Shown here: positions 1-8,106 of the stretch, piece by piece
Layout: every line of letters begins with the position of its first letter
Numbering within the stretch: the first letter of the stretch is position 1
Source of the DNA: Ruminococcaceae bacterium UBA5450
GTDB taxonomy: Bacteria; Bacillota; Clostridia; Oscillospirales; Acutalibacteraceae
Assembly (NCBI GenBank): GCA_002424295.1
Contig: DIQY01000007.1
Span: forward strand, 10,404 to 39,281
Length of the DNA: 28,878 nucleotides
Direction: 5' to 3'
The notes under the pieces: model-generated
Seen by the model: only the letters and a program-made list of their open reading frames with translations
The model's database searches: none
What the model was told of the DNA's origin: nothing
Made by a program: the position numbers and the translations under genes

Positions 1-24
1 ACTATTGGCCGATCGCTCCCTAAT

Positions 25-59
25 AACAGGCAGAGTTCCCAACAAGCTCTGTCTGTTTT
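25..59 (+). terminator. Terminator-like hairpin
   Basis: An 11-base-pair stem (25-35 with 47-57, one G-U pair) closes an 11-base loop and ends in four T's. It probably ends a plus-strand unit lying mostly left of the window; what that unit is cannot be seen in the first 24 bases. Confidence 0.45.
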
Positions 60-70
60 CTTATGTAAAA

Positions 71-100
71 AAGGCACCCGAAAAAATCGGGTGCCTTTTT
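71..100. terminator. Strong intrinsic terminator, probably bidirectional
   Basis: A perfect 8-base-pair GC-rich stem (73-80 with 88-95) is flanked by A's on the left and five T's on the right. It could end a plus-strand transcript from outside the window and also the minus-strand operon whose last gene stops at 123. Confidence 0.8.
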
Positions 101-122
101 GCTGTGAAGAGGATAAAGAATT

Positions 123-1199
123 TTATAGACTGCTCGATCCTTTTAAGACCAAAATGATCTGATCGCAAAAGAATTCAATTCGGTCATCAATTCCAGGTAA
201 TTTTAAAGCGGTACCGGCGTTATTTGCGGTTTCAAGCATAGCAAAATTTCCAGGCAAATAAAAACTTTTATTCATATTGAGTGCGGCAATTAGTTGTCTA
301 GCAATTAGATCACTTCCAGAATATCCGGAGACAATAATCGCAAAGACTGCTTTGTCATAAAAACGAGTTTGACGAAATAATGCCGTTAGGCGATTGACTA
401 AGGCTGTTAAGTTTGCAGAGATGGCATCATTATAATTTGGGCACAACATGACAAGTGCATCCGCTTTTTTGATTGCAGGAAAGACTTGTTCTACCATTAC
501 ACCACCATAAAAGCAGCGCCCTTCTTCACCAAAATGAAGACAAGTTGTGTAAGGACATCCTGCACAATCCGAAACAGCACCGTTTCGAACATTGATTTCA
601 GTTAAATCACAGGAATTTTCAATTTTTATTTTTACTTGCTGCCAGAGCGCCAAAGTATTGGAAGTTTGACGGATTGAGGCATGAAGAGCCAGTATGTTTG
701 GCCTTTTATGGACGGGAAATGAGTTTTCTAAAAGGCGTTTTACTAAGATACGCGCGCTTTCCTGGTAAGCACCAAAAGAATCAGTTCCCATGTTTTGTGA
801 TAGAATCGTAAAATTATCCAGCGTGCGGGTACCTTCTACCAAAGGGCGGCCAACAAAAGCACAACCTGCAAGGTTTGCAGAAAAGACTAGTTCACTTGCG
901 ATGGATTTTGTATAGAGTTCACTTCCTCCATCAACCAAAATTGCGGCAGTACAGCCGCAAAGGCTATTGGAATGCGTACGCAGCCATTTTAAAAAATGGT
1001 AGTATTCAAAATTAATTCCAGAGTTTCCAAGATCAATTGCAAACAAAATTTTTCGATTGTTTAAAGGAGAAAGTTGATTAGCAAATTCTATCGGGTCATA
1101 AGAGATCCCTTGAAATGCATAATCCAACACTTGCTGTAGGCGGTTCGTTTTCACATCTTCGGAAGCTTTTGGACGAAAGAGTAATAAGGAAGATTCCAA
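123..1199 (-). CDS. NADPH-dependent FMN reductase-like flavoprotein with a Cys cluster
   Basis: 358 residues, last gene of a three-gene minus-strand operon. The C-terminal half (about 165-320) looks like a flavodoxin-fold FMN reductase: a beta strand into HASIRQTSNT (phosphate-loop-like, 173-182), a cysteine group C212, C215, C220, C229, then CPNYNDAISANL with the following helix, where this family holds the flavin ring. The Cys group recalls iron-sulfur flavoproteins, but the spacing (x2, x4, x8) is not a textbook match, so a cluster is only possible. The N-terminal half (about 50-150) also alternates strands and helices and may be a second degenerate flavodoxin-like lobe, making the protein longer than the usual 180-250 residues. 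The start is supported by a GGGGGT ribosome site. It lies 15 bases after the dehydrogenase-like gene. Redox partner and substrate are unknown. Confidence 0.7.
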   Translation of the reverse strand: MESSLLLFRPKASEDVKTNRLQQVLDYAFQGISYDPIEFANQLSPLNNRKILFAIDLGNSGINFEYYHFLKWLRTHSNSLCGCTAAILVDGGSELYTKSIASELVFSANLAGCAFVGRPLVEGTRTLDNFTILSQNMGTDSFGAYQESARILVKRLLENSFPVHKRPNILALHASIRQTSNTLALWQQVKIKIENSCDLTEINVRNGAVSDCAGCPYTTCLHFGEEGRCFYGGVMVEQVFPAIKKADALVMLCPNYNDAISANLTALVNRLTALFRQTRFYDKAVFAIIVSGYSGSDLIARQLIAALNMNKSFYLPGNFAMLETANNAGTALKLPGIDDRIEFFCDQIILVLKGSSSL

Positions 1200-1214
1200 A
1201 TCGATTACCCCCTT

Positions 1215-2462
1215 TTAGATCAGTGAACGCAAATTTTTAGACGCATTTTCGATGCGGTCAAACAGTAGATCCGGAATTTTCGGCAGGACCTCGGTTTCTA
1301 CTCCGGTGGATGTGCAGCGATTTTTGACGCCCATAAAAGCACCGCCAAGATAAACGGAACCGCAGTGCCATTTTTCTTCCAGGGTGAGGAGCAGCGAAAG
1401 GGCACCGGATGAAATTGCAGGGGCTACATAAGGCTTATAACCGATTTGACGCATTTTTAAATTGGCAGTAACCGTTAGTTGCGTTAATTCTTTGGAGAGA
1501 GTATCGTCATAATGCGAAATGGAATTTGCAATGACTAAATCGCTTCCGTGAGGGCCAAAAGAGCGACCTTCCGACAAAAAATCCGTAAAGCGCGGATCCC
1601 TTTTCGCATAGTACGCTGCACGTGCATTCATAACACCAAGCCCGTATCCCTGAATTTGCTGCGGGAACAGTCCGAGTCCATCAAATTCACCATGCTCATT
1701 TTGATTGCTTGCAAGGAAAGCAGTTTTGGCGAGGGGATCCACCGGATCGCTCACTGCTGCCCAAAGTCCCTGATAGTGCTTTTCCCGAGCAAGCTTTGCA
1801 TAGTGAGAAACAATCGCTGAATTGGCCTCAAATTGTGCCATACGCACGTCTTTTACACCGGAGCCTACAGGAGGAATCCCTTTAGAAGCAATAAAAGCAA
1901 AAAGATCACAATCGAAAAGTTGATCTGGAGAGATCACTTCTACGGGAGGAAAAGCATCATAATTCCATGGCAGAGAAATCTGATTCATTTCCATCGCCCA
2001 TCGTGCGGTTACTTTTTCTGAAATATCACAAATGCCAATGGAAGAAATCTGGTCTCTTCCAAGCAGACATAAACCGATCAAAAGGGTACTGCCGACGTCT
2101 CCGATTGCCAGTAAATTGATTCGCTTTTTTCCGGATTTTTCACGCGGATTCAGCAATTCCGGCCAACGAGAATGGCGAAAATTAACAGCTCGCAAATGCC
2201 CTTTGGAAATTTGCTCCGAAAGGAACGGATCGACTGCTTCTTTTGGCATGCGGGAAGCGTCTAGAAAACGAATATCTTCTTCTTTTGCCAAAATTTGTCC
2301 GGGATGGTTTACAGAAAATGCTGCACGGCAATTTTGGGGATCTCGTTCAAAAAGAAAAACAGTAGGTGCATCGCCGGATTTGGGGCATGTGGATTTTACA
2401 AATGGAAGATTCGGATTGAGACTGCAAAGCTGTAGACCGTCTTTTTCGTAATAGTAAAACAT
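1215..2462 (-). CDS. Divergent lactate/malate dehydrogenase-like NAD-binding protein
   Basis: 415 residues. An N-terminal extension of about 110 residues precedes a Rossmann segment (114-147) whose glycine loop is GDVG (121-124), ending in CDIS. The order of lactate/malate dehydrogenase landmarks is recognisable: R207...N214 in the active-site helix, SDPVD (238-242) in place of the usual SNPVD, and FGPHG (302-306) placing H305 at the catalytic histidine. The stretch GYGLGVMNARAAYYA (272-286) aligns with the family's GTGTVLDxxRFR, so the catalytic Asp appears to be Asn279 while the Arg is kept. Activity as an ordinary 2-hydroxyacid dehydrogenase is therefore doubtful. It lies 29 bases after the giant nucleotidyltransferase gene with a GAGAGG ribosome site, and is cotranscribed. 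The family call is fairly firm; the substrate is unknown. Confidence 0.65.
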   Translation of the reverse strand: MFYYYEKDGLQLCSLNPNLPFVKSTCPKSGDAPTVFLFERDPQNCRAAFSVNHPGQILAKEEDIRFLDASRMPKEAVDPFLSEQISKGHLRAVNFRHSRWPELLNPREKSGKKRINLLAIGDVGSTLLIGLCLLGRDQISSIGICDISEKVTARWAMEMNQISLPWNYDAFPPVEVISPDQLFDCDLFAFIASKGIPPVGSGVKDVRMAQFEANSAIVSHYAKLAREKHYQGLWAAVSDPVDPLAKTAFLASNQNEHGEFDGLGLFPQQIQGYGLGVMNARAAYYAKRDPRFTDFLSEGRSFGPHGSDLVIANSISHYDDTLSKELTQLTVTANLKMRQIGYKPYVAPAISSGALSLLLTLEEKWHCGSVYLGGAFMGVKNRCTSTGVETEVLPKIPDLLFDRIENASKNLRSLI

Positions 2463-2491
2463 ATCAATTATACCTCTCTTAGAACATCCGA

Positions 2492-5400
2492 TTAAATCAT
2501 CAGATTTTGCATGCGCATCAGCATTTCGAGATCATTTTGAAGATAACTTGTGACCGGAAGGTTTGGGTCATAAGAGATTCGACTGCCTTTGTCCGGGCAC
2601 AGCGGCAAAACAATTGCCTCAGGAAGGCGGCTAAGTGTAAGATTGCGAGAGAACTTCTCTCGATACTGAGATTCCAGAACTCGAAATACAGCAATGGCAT
2701 TTTCGATACAGCAGCGGGAAAGAGAAAAGATTGCCTGTTTGGAATATTCTCCGGAATCTTCCGGAATTGCATAGGGCAAAAAACGGTTAATAGAAGGCTG
2801 CAATCCTGGTACCGGATTACTGCTGCGGTGAACAGTATCGCCGCCGATAAAGGGATAAAGCGTGGATTCCACAAACCATTGCCGCAGATTCGGAATGTAG
2901 TAAACGCTGTCTACCGGATGCCCCTGCAGCTTCATTAAATCGCGGCCGCGAGCGGAAAGAATGCCGACCAGAATTTGCTGGATCGGAATTTCTTGGCGAC
3001 GAAAAATTGGATCCAATGCGCGGATACGATCCCCTTCATGAATCAGGTCGTCTACGAGAATGACGGGACGGTCAAAGGATTTAATACACTGCACTTGACT
3101 TTCAATGGGGGTGTAGTGTGGAAATGCTTCAATTCGGCTGGAAGTGCTATCAGGCGAAAAAACTTTATCCGTGTGCAGTGTTTTTGTAACGGTGTTTGGA
3201 ATCACTTTTCCGCGTAGAATTTTACCGAATGGAACACACATGGATTTTCCCAATGTCCGCGGCACGGTTACGGTATTCGGGACCTTGTTTGCGGCAGTGA
3301 TCTTTTCAACTAGGCGATGATAAATGATCTCTGCTGAGAAAGGAAGTACAAGGTTTCCGGGATAGAGTTCCGTAAGAGTCAAAAGCAAGCGATTATGGGC
3401 TTCTCCCATTGTTTTGAGAAGCTCAGGACTAGAACTAAGCGGTTCTTTAATCGTAGTTTCGAGGTTTTGAATCAAAACAATGGGAGCGTGCATGTCGACA
3501 GCCATGCATGGTACGCCAAGGCGATTCGATCCGGCTTCTGAAAATCCAAGTCGGCGAAGCGTGGAAATCAGATCAGGGGAATAATCGGAATAACGAGGCA
3601 GAAATAGCGCAAATCCACAATGCTGACGCAGTGCAGAAGAAAGTGCCTCTGATAATAGCAACTGATCAATATTTTGTGTTTTCCATGGTGCAAGCGTATG
3701 AACTCCGGTAATCAAAAGAATTTTACCGCTTGTTCTGCGGCGAATCTGGTCTGACAGTGAAAGATCGTGCAGAACATCGAATAAATCGCTGGGAGAAATA
3801 ATGGACATCGTAAGATCACCGAGCAGTTGATCTTTTTCTTCAGAATTTAAGAGCAGAATGCTTTTTTCTGGGGGGCCGACGAAATTTTGATTATCGGAGG
3901 AAATTTCCTGAAAATGTAGCCCTTCTGCAGATTCGAGCGGCTTATAAGGCGGCTCGCGCAGATAGAGGTTGTTTTCATAGATAAAATCTTTTACGATTGG
4001 GTCAATCAGATTGGAGATGTCCCGATTTAAGTCAATGTTGTCACGAATTTTAGTAGAACTGATGTCTTCCAAATGATTCGGAAGCTGGAGATGAATCATT
4101 TCTCCGGTAATTTTGGCCTGTGCTTTTTGATCTTCAGAAGCGGTTGTTTTTCCAGTTTCCAGACGGCTAAAAATGATGTGATTCATGCTATGAATGGAAT
4201 TTTCTGAAGGCGGCGTGCGATAGGAGGAAGCATTGCGCACAACATCACTGCCAACAACCATATAAAGTTCTCTGTCGGAAAAAACATCTTTTAAATGCTT
4301 CAAGTCATTTGGATTCGCAATATTTACCGGAATTTCATCTGGGAAGAGGTAGACATTAAATTCATCTGCAATAGACATTTTAGCGATTTCACGGCGAATC
4401 AGATGCGGTTGTGTCTTCTTTGACCATGAAAATTCATCGATCGCAAGAAAAACCTCGAAACCAAGGTCTCGAATCTTTCGGACGATCTCTTTATGAGAAA
4501 GAGTGAAAGGATCAAAAGTGCCTGGAAAGAAGGCGATCTTTTTCTGCTTTGGAAAAACAGGAAACTTATGATCCAGCCGATAAAACGAAAGGAAACGATA
4601 AATATGCGAAAACGCGGCAGCTCGATAAAGAAATGAAAGTTCGTTTTCAGGGCTTTCGTCGAGAAGAAATAGAATCTTTTTTGCGCTGAGAGAAAACAAA
4701 TCAGCTTTGGATTCATTGGAAAGTTCCGAAGAAGCAAAGATTGTTTTTCCAATAATCAGCAGGGATTCCTGCTGTACCGATTGCTGAAAGTGTGCAAGAC
4801 CGGAAAGCAACAATCCCATCAGACGCTTTTTATATTCATCAAACATGTTTTTTGATTGAGGAAACCGAGTCTGATAAGAGGGAAAAGAAGCAAGCATTGC
4901 TCCGACGACCCCCAATGCTCCGGAAACTGTATGAAGATTAGAACTGCTTGAAAGACGTTGAAGACGGCCAATTAATCCTTCCAAAGATTCCGGATCAAGA
5001 TAAAGTGCAAGCCTGCCGAGATAAGCAGGAATTTCTTTCGAAAATTCGTATTCGCTGCCTTCCAAACTGCGGGTGAGCTCCAAAACAATTTCTGTTCGTT
5101 GATCCGGTTCCAATATTGGAATCAAGTCTACTAATGCCGACCCGGCCTCATCTCGGACAACGGCCCATTCGCTGATTCGAATCAAATTGGCAAGATGTGC
5201 TGCAATGTGAGTTGGATTTTCTAAATGTCGCTCTTTCACTTGATCCATCAAAAGTTCGATATTGACAATTTTAACCGACCAATGAACAGAAGGCTTTAAA
5301 TCTTCTCGGAAAATTTCGTTGAGGATATTTTCTTTATAAAGCTTATGTTCCTGACGGCTAGCATCTATTCCGGCATTCTGTAAAATATGGCACTGCAAAA

Positions 5401-7279
5401 AAGTCAGGGAAAGGCTGTCTTCATAGGGAACTGAAAGTGCAATGCTTCCGGCGTGATGGCGGCAGTGGCTGTCGGACGGCAGTGCATCGGTCATGCGCAT
5501 TAAAAACTGCAGGGCAGAAACCTGTAAGTGCAGCTGATTTCCATTTAGGCAGAAATATCCTGCAAATTGAGTTAACAGATCGAGCGCAGATTCAGAGCAA
5601 AGGGAAAAAGCAGAATCGGGAAGAAGGTTGAGAAGTACAAAAGCAATGTTTGTAGGGACTTTTTGAGGAGCAATATAATAACGCATAATAGCGTCCATAA
5701 AATGTGGTGTATCCTGTTTTTGACAATTTTCCAAAAGAGAAGCAATCACATGTTTTGCAGAATATCCGATTCGGTCACGTTGCTGGATAGTTATTTTATG
5801 GTCCGGATAAATAAGCATGTCTAAAAACCGTGTCCAGAGGGTAAAGGGTGTCTGCTCCTTTGGATCGGAGGAAACGTCTGCCGGCAGTTCTTTTCGGTAG
5901 CCAAGCCTGAACTTTGCCAAAAGCATGCCCATCAGATCGGCTGCCTGCAGACGAATTGCACCTTCTTTGTGCATTAACAGTTCATAGCAAAAACTGAGCA
6001 TCTGAACTTTTTGATGTTGACTAAGATAAATAGAATATTCTTCGAGAATGTTTAAATAGGCCCGCAATTTTTTCCAGTCTTTTTCGCTGTGAGCAGCTTC
6101 CAAGATATTCCCAAAATGTCGGCCGCTATTCATGCGGTGCATCAGGCGTAGATTGTGATCGATGCAGCGCATCATGATTTCCTCGGTGATCTCTGTTTCA
6201 TCAAGAAGTGCTGCGCTGATTTTTGGCTTTGGAGTGATTGTCTCTCCAGTAAAATCCACATCAATGCCCAGACGACGCATGTAGTCCTCAAAATCGCGCA
6301 GCTTTCCATAGACAAATTCATAGCGGCGCTTTTTAGCAGTATCTACATTATCGAGCTTATTGAGAATGACCTCAAAAGACTCTTGAAGGGAGAAAATTTT
6401 TGAATGTTCAAGGCCTTTGTCGTCTCGAACCTGTTTTACTCGAAAATCGGCATAGATCAAACATAGGGATTCTGCCGTCAAATTTTCCAGTTCTAAATCC
6501 CATGTAGAGTGGTTCGCAGCAATGCGGCCGGCTGCGTTTAGATGACGGGAAGAAAACCATTGATCGGTATAATAATAGTGCTGATAGGGAACACGCTGTG
6601 GCACTTTGCAGCCGAATTTTCCAAAATCATGCCCTGCAGCAGCGGTAGAAATCAAGGAAAGGTTAATGGGAACGCCTGCATGATCGAGTCCTCTTGCAGC
6701 ATTCATCGCTACATAATGGACACCGGCGACATGATAAAGCAGAGGGTAAGGGGTCACTTCGGCGCCAAGCCTCATCAGTTCGTAAACAAATTCTTTGCGG
6801 AAGACGTCGAGAAAATGGCCGTATTTTTGGACGTCGTCCCTGTCGGTAAGCACTTCCTGAGGAACAAAATGAAAATCCATAAAAGGGTCAAACGGCAATG
6901 CTTTTCGCTCATAATCAAAAAGTACCTGCAAAATATTTAGAAAGCAAAGCGCACCATCGCGATATTTTTCTGCTTGCTGACGAAATGCTTGTTCAGGAAA
7001 CATGATATTTTTTGCAAACTGAAAGGAAAAAGATAACCAGCCTTCTTCTGGGATTGGTGAGATATTGGAGAGAGGGACCTCACAGCATTCGAGAATTTGA
7101 GCGCAGGTTAGTCTTTGATTGATCGGGAACAGGGCGGATTCCATAGAATCGATCCAATCTGTATCAGAAAGGAAGTGCTCTATTTTGGCGCTGCTCAGAG
7201 TCGTTTGCTTTGAAAACAGCGAATCATTGAGCACGATACGAAGCGTATTCCGAATGCGTTCAGACAGTTGTTTTTTCAT
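2492..7279 (-). CDS. Giant multidomain protein: HD hydrolase, HEAT-like repeats, NMNAT-type nucleotidyltransferase, PRTase-like domain
   Basis: 1595 residues, first gene of the operon. In order: an HD phosphohydrolase domain (about 175-330) with apparent metal ligands H183, H217-D218 and D278 (in IYADFRV); a long alpha-helical stretch (about 380-890) like HEAT/ARM repeats; a nucleotidyltransferase domain (about 910-1100) with GTFDPFTLSH (920-929), VVGSD and a C-terminal ISSTKIR (1073-1079), as in NadD/cytidylyltransferases; a mixed segment (about 1130-1290), possibly GNAT-like; and a phosphoribosyltransferase-like domain (about 1290-1500) with the PRPP-loop-like VILVDDLIHEGDR, acidic pair D1410-D1411. 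NadD with a YqeK-type HD domain is a known pairing; this five-part chain is not one I know. No signal peptide or membrane segment is apparent, so it is probably cytosolic. The start has AGGAGG at 7288-7293 and a promoter at 7329-7357. Nucleotide-cofactor chemistry is inferred; the reaction is unknown. Confidence 0.8.
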   Translation of the reverse strand: MKKQLSERIRNTLRIVLNDSLFSKQTTLSSAKIEHFLSDTDWIDSMESALFPINQRLTCAQILECCEVPLSNISPIPEEGWLSFSFQFAKNIMFPEQAFRQQAEKYRDGALCFLNILQVLFDYERKALPFDPFMDFHFVPQEVLTDRDDVQKYGHFLDVFRKEFVYELMRLGAEVTPYPLLYHVAGVHYVAMNAARGLDHAGVPINLSLISTAAAGHDFGKFGCKVPQRVPYQHYYYTDQWFSSRHLNAAGRIAANHSTWDLELENLTAESLCLIYADFRVKQVRDDKGLEHSKIFSLQESFEVILNKLDNVDTAKKRRYEFVYGKLRDFEDYMRRLGIDVDFTGETITPKPKISAALLDETEITEEIMMRCIDHNLRLMHRMNSGRHFGNILEAAHSEKDWKKLRAYLNILEEYSIYLSQHQKVQMLSFCYELLMHKEGAIRLQAADLMGMLLAKFRLGYRKELPADVSSDPKEQTPFTLWTRFLDMLIYPDHKITIQQRDRIGYSAKHVIASLLENCQKQDTPHFMDAIMRYYIAPQKVPTNIAFVLLNLLPDSAFSLCSESALDLLTQFAGYFCLNGNQLHLQVSALQFLMRMTDALPSDSHCRHHAGSIALSVPYEDSLSLTFLQCHILQNAGIDASRQEHKLYKENILNEIFREDLKPSVHWSVKIVNIELLMDQVKERHLENPTHIAAHLANLIRISEWAVVRDEAGSALVDLIPILEPDQRTEIVLELTRSLEGSEYEFSKEIPAYLGRLALYLDPESLEGLIGRLQRLSSSSNLHTVSGALGVVGAMLASFPSYQTRFPQSKNMFDEYKKRLMGLLLSGLAHFQQSVQQESLLIIGKTIFASSELSNESKADLFSLSAKKILFLLDESPENELSFLYRAAAFSHIYRFLSFYRLDHKFPVFPKQKKIAFFPGTFDPFTLSHKEIVRKIRDLGFEVFLAIDEFSWSKKTQPHLIRREIAKMSIADEFNVYLFPDEIPVNIANPNDLKHLKDVFSDRELYMVVGSDVVRNASSYRTPPSENSIHSMNHIIFSRLETGKTTASEDQKAQAKITGEMIHLQLPNHLEDISSTKIRDNIDLNRDISNLIDPIVKDFIYENNLYLREPPYKPLESAEGLHFQEISSDNQNFVGPPEKSILLLNSEEKDQLLGDLTMSIISPSDLFDVLHDLSLSDQIRRRTSGKILLITGVHTLAPWKTQNIDQLLLSEALSSALRQHCGFALFLPRYSDYSPDLISTLRRLGFSEAGSNRLGVPCMAVDMHAPIVLIQNLETTIKEPLSSSPELLKTMGEAHNRLLLTLTELYPGNLVLPFSAEIIYHRLVEKITAANKVPNTVTVPRTLGKSMCVPFGKILRGKVIPNTVTKTLHTDKVFSPDSTSSRIEAFPHYTPIESQVQCIKSFDRPVILVDDLIHEGDRIRALDPIFRRQEIPIQQILVGILSARGRDLMKLQGHPVDSVYYIPNLRQWFVESTLYPFIGGDTVHRSSNPVPGLQPSINRFLPYAIPEDSGEYSKQAIFSLSRCCIENAIAVFRVLESQYREKFSRNLTLSRLPEAIVLPLCPDKGSRISYDPNLPVTSYLQNDLEMLMRMQNLMI

Positions 7280-7328
7280 CTGAGAAATCCTCCTGGTAAT
7301 TGGTATAAAAACTGATTTTTATGCTCTT

Positions 7329-7357
7329 ATTATGCACGCTTTTAAACAGTTTGGCAA
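7329..7357 (-). promoter_or_regulatory. Sigma-A-type promoter for the three-gene minus operon
   Basis: On the minus strand, TTGCCA (7352-7357) and CATAAT (7329-7334) are separated by 17 bases, about 50 bases before the start codon at 7279. Confidence 0.65.
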
Positions 7358-7410
7358 GAAGGGTAGAAGGAAAGATCATGCAGATTAATTTGTATATTTT
7401 AAAAATGAAT

Positions 7411-7439
7411 TTGCCAAAAAAACGTAGATATGATATATT
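7411..7439 (+). promoter_or_regulatory. Sigma-A-type promoter for the CmpB-like gene
   Basis: TTGCCA (7411-7416), a 17-base spacer and TATATT (7434-7439) lie about 50 bases before the start at 7490, in an AT-rich divergent region. Confidence 0.55.
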
Positions 7440-7489
7440 AATTATAAATACATTAAAATGGTAAAATGTGAAAAGAAAGGAATTTAGTA

Positions 7490-8077
7490 ATGAAACAATA
7501 TCGTGAAAAATCCACAAATTGGATTTTTAAAATTGTTTCTTCTAAGAAAAATTTTCGGGTTTTTTGGAACTGTCTTTGGGCCGGTGTTTTTGGTTGGACA
7601 ATGGAAACTGTTTTTTGTTCAATCTTATATCACTCTTTGCAGGACAGAGGATTTCTCAGTTTACCTTTTTGCCCAATTTATGCGGTTGGAATTTTTTTTT
7701 ATCTTTTAATGGAAAAATCGCCGAAGCCTTCCGCTAAAAACTTTTGGCGTCTTTTTTTTGTGGTAGCAGCTGCTGGAACAGTTTTCGAAGGATTCAGCGG
7801 GTTGATTTTAGAACGATTTGGAATTAAACTGTGGTATTATGAAGGAGTTTTTCCATTGAGCTTTCGATATATTTCACTTCCAGTCAGCGTTTTTTGGGGA
7901 TTGGCGGGAGGAATTTATCCTTTATTTGTGATTCCCAAAATCAATCATTGGGCCGACTCTATTTTGCCAAGTCGAAGGAAAGTCTGGTTTTTGGGGACAA
8001 CTCTTTTAATTTTAGGTGATTTTCTTTTTACTTGCTGGCGAGTGTGGAAAAACGGAGGATATGTGCCGCTTTATTAA
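7490..8077 (+). CDS. CmpB-type putative ABC transporter permease family membrane protein
   Basis: 195 residues, mostly hydrophobic, with about five membrane segments. After a first helix containing W36 and E39 comes RGFLSLPFCPIYAVG (53-67), the hallmark Pro-x-CPIY motif of the family named putative ABC-transporter type IV (CmpB). A later charged helix holds FEG and ERFG. The true function of this family is poorly established, and no ATPase gene lies nearby, so the transporter label should be read loosely. The start is preceded by AAAGGA and the promoter at 7411-7439. The next gene begins within about 30 bases and is probably cotranscribed. Confidence 0.7.
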   Translation: MKQYREKSTNWIFKIVSSKKNFRVFWNCLWAGVFGWTMETVFCSILYHSLQDRGFLSLPFCPIYAVGIFFYLLMEKSPKPSAKNFWRLFFVVAAAGTVFEGFSGLILERFGIKLWYYEGVFPLSFRYISLPVSVFWGLAGGIYPLFVIPKINHWADSILPSRRKVWFLGTTLLILGDFLFTCWRVWKNGGYVPLY

Positions 8078-8106
8078 AAAACAATCAGGAGGAAGGTTCC
8101 ATTTTT

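Noticed and set aside
7260..7517. Minus-strand open frame of 85 codons across the divergent promoter region
   Set aside because: It overlaps the start of the giant gene and both promoters, has a Phe/Ile-rich composition expected from AT-rich noncoding DNA, and no ribosome site.
8032..8106. Upstream extension of the metallophosphoesterase to an ATG
   Set aside because: No ribosome site, a 46-base overlap with the previous gene, and the added residues are charged and unlike a membrane-protein start. The AGGAGG at 8087-8092 fits the TTG at 8107.
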